From positions 1 to 19,566 of the forward strand of contig JAGUXE010000253.1 of the NCBI GenBank assembly GCA_020061995.1: a DNA stretch of 19,566 nt, written 5' to 3'. The stretch is from Ignavibacteriales bacterium. Lineage in GTDB: Bacteria; Bacteroidota; Ignavibacteria; Ignavibacteriales; Ignavibacteriaceae. Positions 17,092 to 19,566 of the stretch are shown here, one piece after another; the stretch's first letter is position 1, and every line of letters begins with the position of its first letter. Under the pieces are notes generated by a model that was not told the origin of the DNA, ran no database searches, and saw only the letters and a program-made list of their open reading frames with translations. Both the position numbers and the translations under genes were made by a program.

Positions 17092-18073
17092 AGTTGGCGT
17101 AATAGGTACGGGACACCTCGGAAAACTTCACACGAAAATGTTTGCATTAATTGAAGAGTGTAAATTAGTTGGTGTGTATGACAAAGATTCCTCTCAAGCT
17201 GCTTCAGTTGCTAAAGAATTTGATTGTAAATCTTTCGAAACAATTGATGATCTACTCAATGAAGTTGATGCTGTCTCAATAGCTGCAATAACAAGTGCAC
17301 ATCACGAAATTGGAAAGTACTGTTTGCAAAAAGGAGTACATATTTTTATCGAAAAACCTATAACGGTTACGATAGAAGAAGCTGAAGATTTAGTAAAAAC
17401 CGCTAGAGAGAAAAAACTTAATCTTCAAGTTGGGCATATTGAACGTTTTAATCCGGCACTTCTTGCATTGGAGAAATACAATATTGAACCAAAATTTATT
17501 CAAACAGACAGACTTGCTCAGTTTAATCCACGCGGAACAGATGTTGCTGTTGTATTAGATTTAATGATTCATGATATCGATATAATTTTAAGTTTAATTA
17601 AGAGTGAGGTTGCAAAAGTTGACGCAAGCGGTGTTGCTGTAGTCTCAGATACGATCGATATTGCAAATGCCCGTATTGAATTTGAAAACGGAGCAATAGC
17701 AAATGTTACGGCGAGCAGAATATCTCAGAAGAAAATGAGAAAAATGAGAATTTTCCAAAGAGATAATTATATTTCGCTGGACTTTACAACAGGTGTTTCT
17801 GAAGTATTCAGACTTGTTCCTGCAGATGAGCATGTTGATTCGGCTCATATTAATTATGGTGAAATAGGAATTGGTGAAAGGAAGAAGAAAGTTATATATG
17901 AACAACCCGAACAAATTGAAGTCAATGCTCTGATGTATGAATTACGTTTATTCGTTTTATCAGTGCTTAATAATGAGAAACCCATAGTTTCAGGTGAAGA
18001 TGGATTACGTGCATTAAAAGTTGCGCGCATGATCATCGATAAAATAGAAGACTCGATAAAAAAAATATTATAA
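17078..18073 (+). CDS. Gfo/Idh/MocA-family NAD(P)-dependent sugar oxidoreductase
   Basis: This 331-residue cytoplasmic dehydrogenase has an N-terminal Rossmann domain with GVIGTGHLG (7-15) and the acidic Asp35 after strand 2. The conserved EKP motif is at 92-94 (IEKPITVT), and DLMIHDIDI (161-169) holds the catalytic His165. The C-terminal domain, from about 125 on, is the usual alpha/beta substrate domain. The VGHIERFNPAL segment (118-128) is typical of a subgroup that includes UDP-N-acetylglucosamine 3-dehydrogenases (GnnA, lipid A modification), which makes an envelope-sugar role plausible. No GnnB-type aminotransferase or lpx gene lies in the window, so the substrate is left open. The gene overlaps the plug gene by 14 bases, indicating co-transcription. 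No strong ribosome-binding site is visible. Confidence 0.9.
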   Translation: MEKIKVGVIGTGHLGKLHTKMFALIEECKLVGVYDKDSSQAASVAKEFDCKSFETIDDLLNEVDAVSIAAITSAHHEIGKYCLQKGVHIFIEKPITVTIEEAEDLVKTAREKKLNLQVGHIERFNPALLALEKYNIEPKFIQTDRLAQFNPRGTDVAVVLDLMIHDIDIILSLIKSEVAKVDASGVAVVSDTIDIANARIEFENGAIANVTASRISQKKMRKMRIFQRDNYISLDFTTGVSEVFRLVPADEHVDSAHINYGEIGIGERKKKVIYEQPEQIEVNALMYELRLFVLSVLNNEKPIVSGEDGLRALKVARMIIDKIEDSIKKIL

Positions 18074-18089
18074 TAATTAGAAGGCAGTT

Positions 18090-18698
18090 ATGAAAAAGCT
18101 AGTATTAATAATCGTCGGCTCTTTTTTATTCATCCAGAGTTGCAGTTTATATCAAACTTATGTGAATCTTACAAGATTAAAATTCAAAATGGGTGTTACA
18201 AATAATATAAGAGTTGCCGGAATCGGAATCGACGGAAAATCTAGAATCTCCGATTTCTCACCGATGGATGCTGTTAAATTTACTTCAAATTTTGCAAGCG
18301 GTAAAATGCCGGTCACATTAACAATTAATGTTGAAGCCAAGAACCCAAATGATGGGAGCGGTGGTTTTCCTAAAACAGATGCATCAATCACTTCACTCCC
18401 GTTCAGATTTATACTTGATGGTAAAGAAGTTGTCGCAGGTAACTTAGGAAATGCTGTTTCTGTTCCCGGTACGGGAGAGGTTGTAAATATTCCGATTCAA
18501 TTGTCTTTTGATTTAGTCTCGATGTTCAAAAATAGAGGTTATGAATCTTTGATCAATTTAATGCTTCAAATTAGCGGTAATGGCGGAAGGTCTTCATCAA
18601 TTGAGGTTTATGTGAGGCCTACAGTTTCAACTGCGCTTGGTTCAATTACTTATCCGAGCGAGATTAAGTTAGTTGATATGGAATTCAAAGATAAGTAG
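18090..18698 (+). CDS. Lipoprotein with LEA14/WHy-like domain
   Basis: This 202-residue exported lipoprotein has a short signal peptide whose lipobox ends IQSC (Cys18), so it is expected to be anchored in the outer or inner membrane. Residues about 40-150 resemble the LEA14/WHy (LEA_2) beta-sandwich. They show VTLTINVEAKNPN (75-87) with the typical NPN turn, then LPFRFILDGKEVVAGNLG and the strand pattern EVVNIPIQLSFDL. Such domains are linked to stress tolerance in plants and bacteria; the bacterial lipoprotein forms have no settled function. AAGG at 18081-18084, five bases upstream, supports ATG 18090. It lies 16 bases after the oxidoreductase gene and 14 bases before the sugar-kinase gene. 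Confidence 0.78.
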   Translation: MKKLVLIIVGSFLFIQSCSLYQTYVNLTRLKFKMGVTNNIRVAGIGIDGKSRISDFSPMDAVKFTSNFASGKMPVTLTINVEAKNPNDGSGGFPKTDASITSLPFRFILDGKEVVAGNLGNAVSVPGTGEVVNIPIQLSFDLVSMFKNRGYESLINLMLQISGNGGRSSSIEVYVRPTVSTALGSITYPSEIKLVDMEFKDK

Positions 18699-18712
18699 CA
18701 AGAAATAGTTTT

Positions 18713-19566
18713 ATGAAAAAAAATATTAAATATGCAATTGGTGTTGACTTAGGAGGGACTTTTATTAAAACCGGTTTGGTTACCGAGAGTGGTAAAATAA
18801 TTAATAAAGTCTGTCTTGAATCAAAAGCTAATGAAGGTCCTGATAAAGTAATTAAGCAGATTAAAAAAGGGATAAAAGATTTACTTGAAAAATCAGAGTA
18901 TAAAATATACGGTATAGGTATCGGTGCTCCGGGAGTAATATCGACAAAAAAAGGAACTGTTGAGAATCCACCAAATTTACCCGGATGGGGAAAAATCCAT
19001 CTTGGGAAAATAATTCAGAAAGAATTTGGACTTGATACATTTGTTGAAAATGATGCAAATGCTGCTGCTATAGGAGAAATGATTTTTGGTGCCGGTAAAA
19101 AATTAAATTCGTTTATTATGGTAACACTTGGAACCGGTGTAGGTGGCGGAATTATTTTCGAAGGAAAACTTTTTAGGGGTGAAACCGGCGCTGCAGGTGA
19201 AATAGGACATCTATCAATTGATTACAAGGGTGAAAAATGCAATTGCGGTTCAATCGGTTGTATTGAAGCATACGCTGGAAATAGCTATTTGATTAATCGC
19301 GTTCTAAAAGAATATGAATCAAACAAATCATCATTAATATATTCACTTATTAATAATCATTTTGATTCTCTTACTCCAAAAGTCATCTCTGATGCGGCAA
19401 ATCAAGGGGATCAATATGCAATTCAAATTATAGAACAATTGGGAGATTTTCTTGGTTACGCACTCGCATCGGCAGCAAATTTGATGGACATAACTTCTGT
19501 AATAATAGGTGGCGGAATTATTTTCGAAGGAAAACTTTTTAGGGGTGAAACCGGCGCTGCAGGTGA
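18713..19566 (+). CDS. ROK-family sugar kinase (glucokinase-like), truncated and chimeric at the window end
   Basis: The frame is open from ATG 18713 to the window edge (284 full codons). ROK kinases phosphorylate glucose or N-acetyl-hexosamines with ATP. The phosphate loop is GVDLGGTFIK (10-19). The sugar-binding and catalytic segment is ENDANAAAIGE, with Glu112, Asn113 and the likely catalytic base Asp114. GTGVGGGI lies at 141-148. Zinc ligands are His166 in EIGH plus Cys176, Cys178 and Cys183 in the CxCGxxGCxE motif, so this is a complete zinc-type ROK core. At residue 266 the expected C-terminal IGGG region appears, but the sequence then repeats residues 144-163 exactly. The natural C terminus, roughly the last 40-50 residues in family members of about 310-320, is therefore missing, probably through mis-assembly. 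The exact sugar cannot be told. Confidence 0.9.
   Translation, partial: MKKNIKYAIGVDLGGTFIKTGLVTESGKIINKVCLESKANEGPDKVIKQIKKGIKDLLEKSEYKIYGIGIGAPGVISTKKGTVENPPNLPGWGKIHLGKIIQKEFGLDTFVENDANAAAIGEMIFGAGKKLNSFIMVTLGTGVGGGIIFEGKLFRGETGAAGEIGHLSIDYKGEKCNCGSIGCIEAYAGNSYLINRVLKEYESNKSSLIYSLINNHFDSLTPKVISDAANQGDQYAIQIIEQLGDFLGYALASAANLMDITSVIIGGGIIFEGKLFRGETGAAG
19140..19200 (+). repeat. First copy of an exact 61-bp direct repeat inside the ROK gene
   Basis: These bases encode residues 143-163, running through the GGG loop into the EGKLFRGETGAAG segment. This is the normal position for this sequence in ROK kinases. An identical copy occurs 366 bases later, at the window end. Confidence 0.95.
19506..19566 (+). 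repeat. Second copy of the 61-bp direct repeat, ending at the window edge
   Basis: It is identical base for base to 19140-19200. The base before it differs (A at 19505, G at 19139). It falls where ROK proteins have a different C-terminal IGGG motif, so the sequence after about 19516 is probably not the true continuation of the gene. Confidence 0.95.

Noticed and set aside
1..19566. Search for tRNA, rRNA, CRISPR arrays, transposases, attachment sites and phage genes
   Set aside because: None was seen. Genes are intact, single-copy and housekeeping-like, and the only perfect long repeat noticed is the terminal one in the ROK gene.

Overview
The window is AT-rich bacterial DNA, about 19.6 kb, densely packed with housekeeping and cell-envelope genes. 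No tRNA, rRNA, CRISPR array, insertion sequence, phage or plasmid gene was seen. The content suggests a Bacteroidota/Chlorobi-group organism, probably near Ignavibacteria. The grounds are a type IX secretion system (T9SS) plug protein (former DUF5103), lipoproteins with short lipoboxes, a three-gene proton transhydrogenase, and many genes with weak or no Shine-Dalgarno site. This placement is an inference from gene content only.

Left part, + strand (1-7129). The window opens inside the 3' end of a DUF3124 gene. A CPA1-type cation/proton antiporter with a C-terminal TrkA_C domain follows. Next come three consecutive periplasmic peptidyl-prolyl isomerase-type chaperones: a three-domain lipoprotein, a degenerate lipoprotein, and a SurA-like protein. 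A MoxR-type AAA+ ATPase ends this run. The four genes are almost contiguous and look like one transcript for envelope protein folding.

Middle part, - strand (7131-11727). The order of transcription is ppk1 (polyphosphate kinase), mrp (Fe-S carrier ATPase), a NifU C-terminal-like Fe-S scaffold, and an AI-2E/PerM-family membrane protein. Spacing is short, so an operon is likely. The Mrp protein lacks the usual C-terminal CxxC, while the small scaffold beside it has one.

Right part, + strand (12005-19566). A 277-bp divergent region separates ppk1 from pntAA-pntAB-pntB, the proton-translocating NAD(P) transhydrogenase. Tightly linked downstream are an exported protein of unknown function, a 77-residue unknown protein, the T9SS plug protein, a Gfo/Idh/MocA oxidoreductase, a LEA14/WHy-type lipoprotein and a ROK-family sugar kinase. 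Gaps are at most about 20 bp and several genes overlap, so all nine may be co-transcribed.

The right edge is abnormal. The last 61 bases (19506-19566) exactly repeat bases 19140-19200 of the same ROK gene. The reading frame jumps from the C-terminal glycine motif back to the internal glycine motif. This is most simply an assembly loop at a contig end; a real in-frame 366-bp tandem duplication is the alternative. I found no convincing undescribed system. The best leads are the unknown pair at 14887-15842 linked to the plug gene, and the chaperone-MoxR block.
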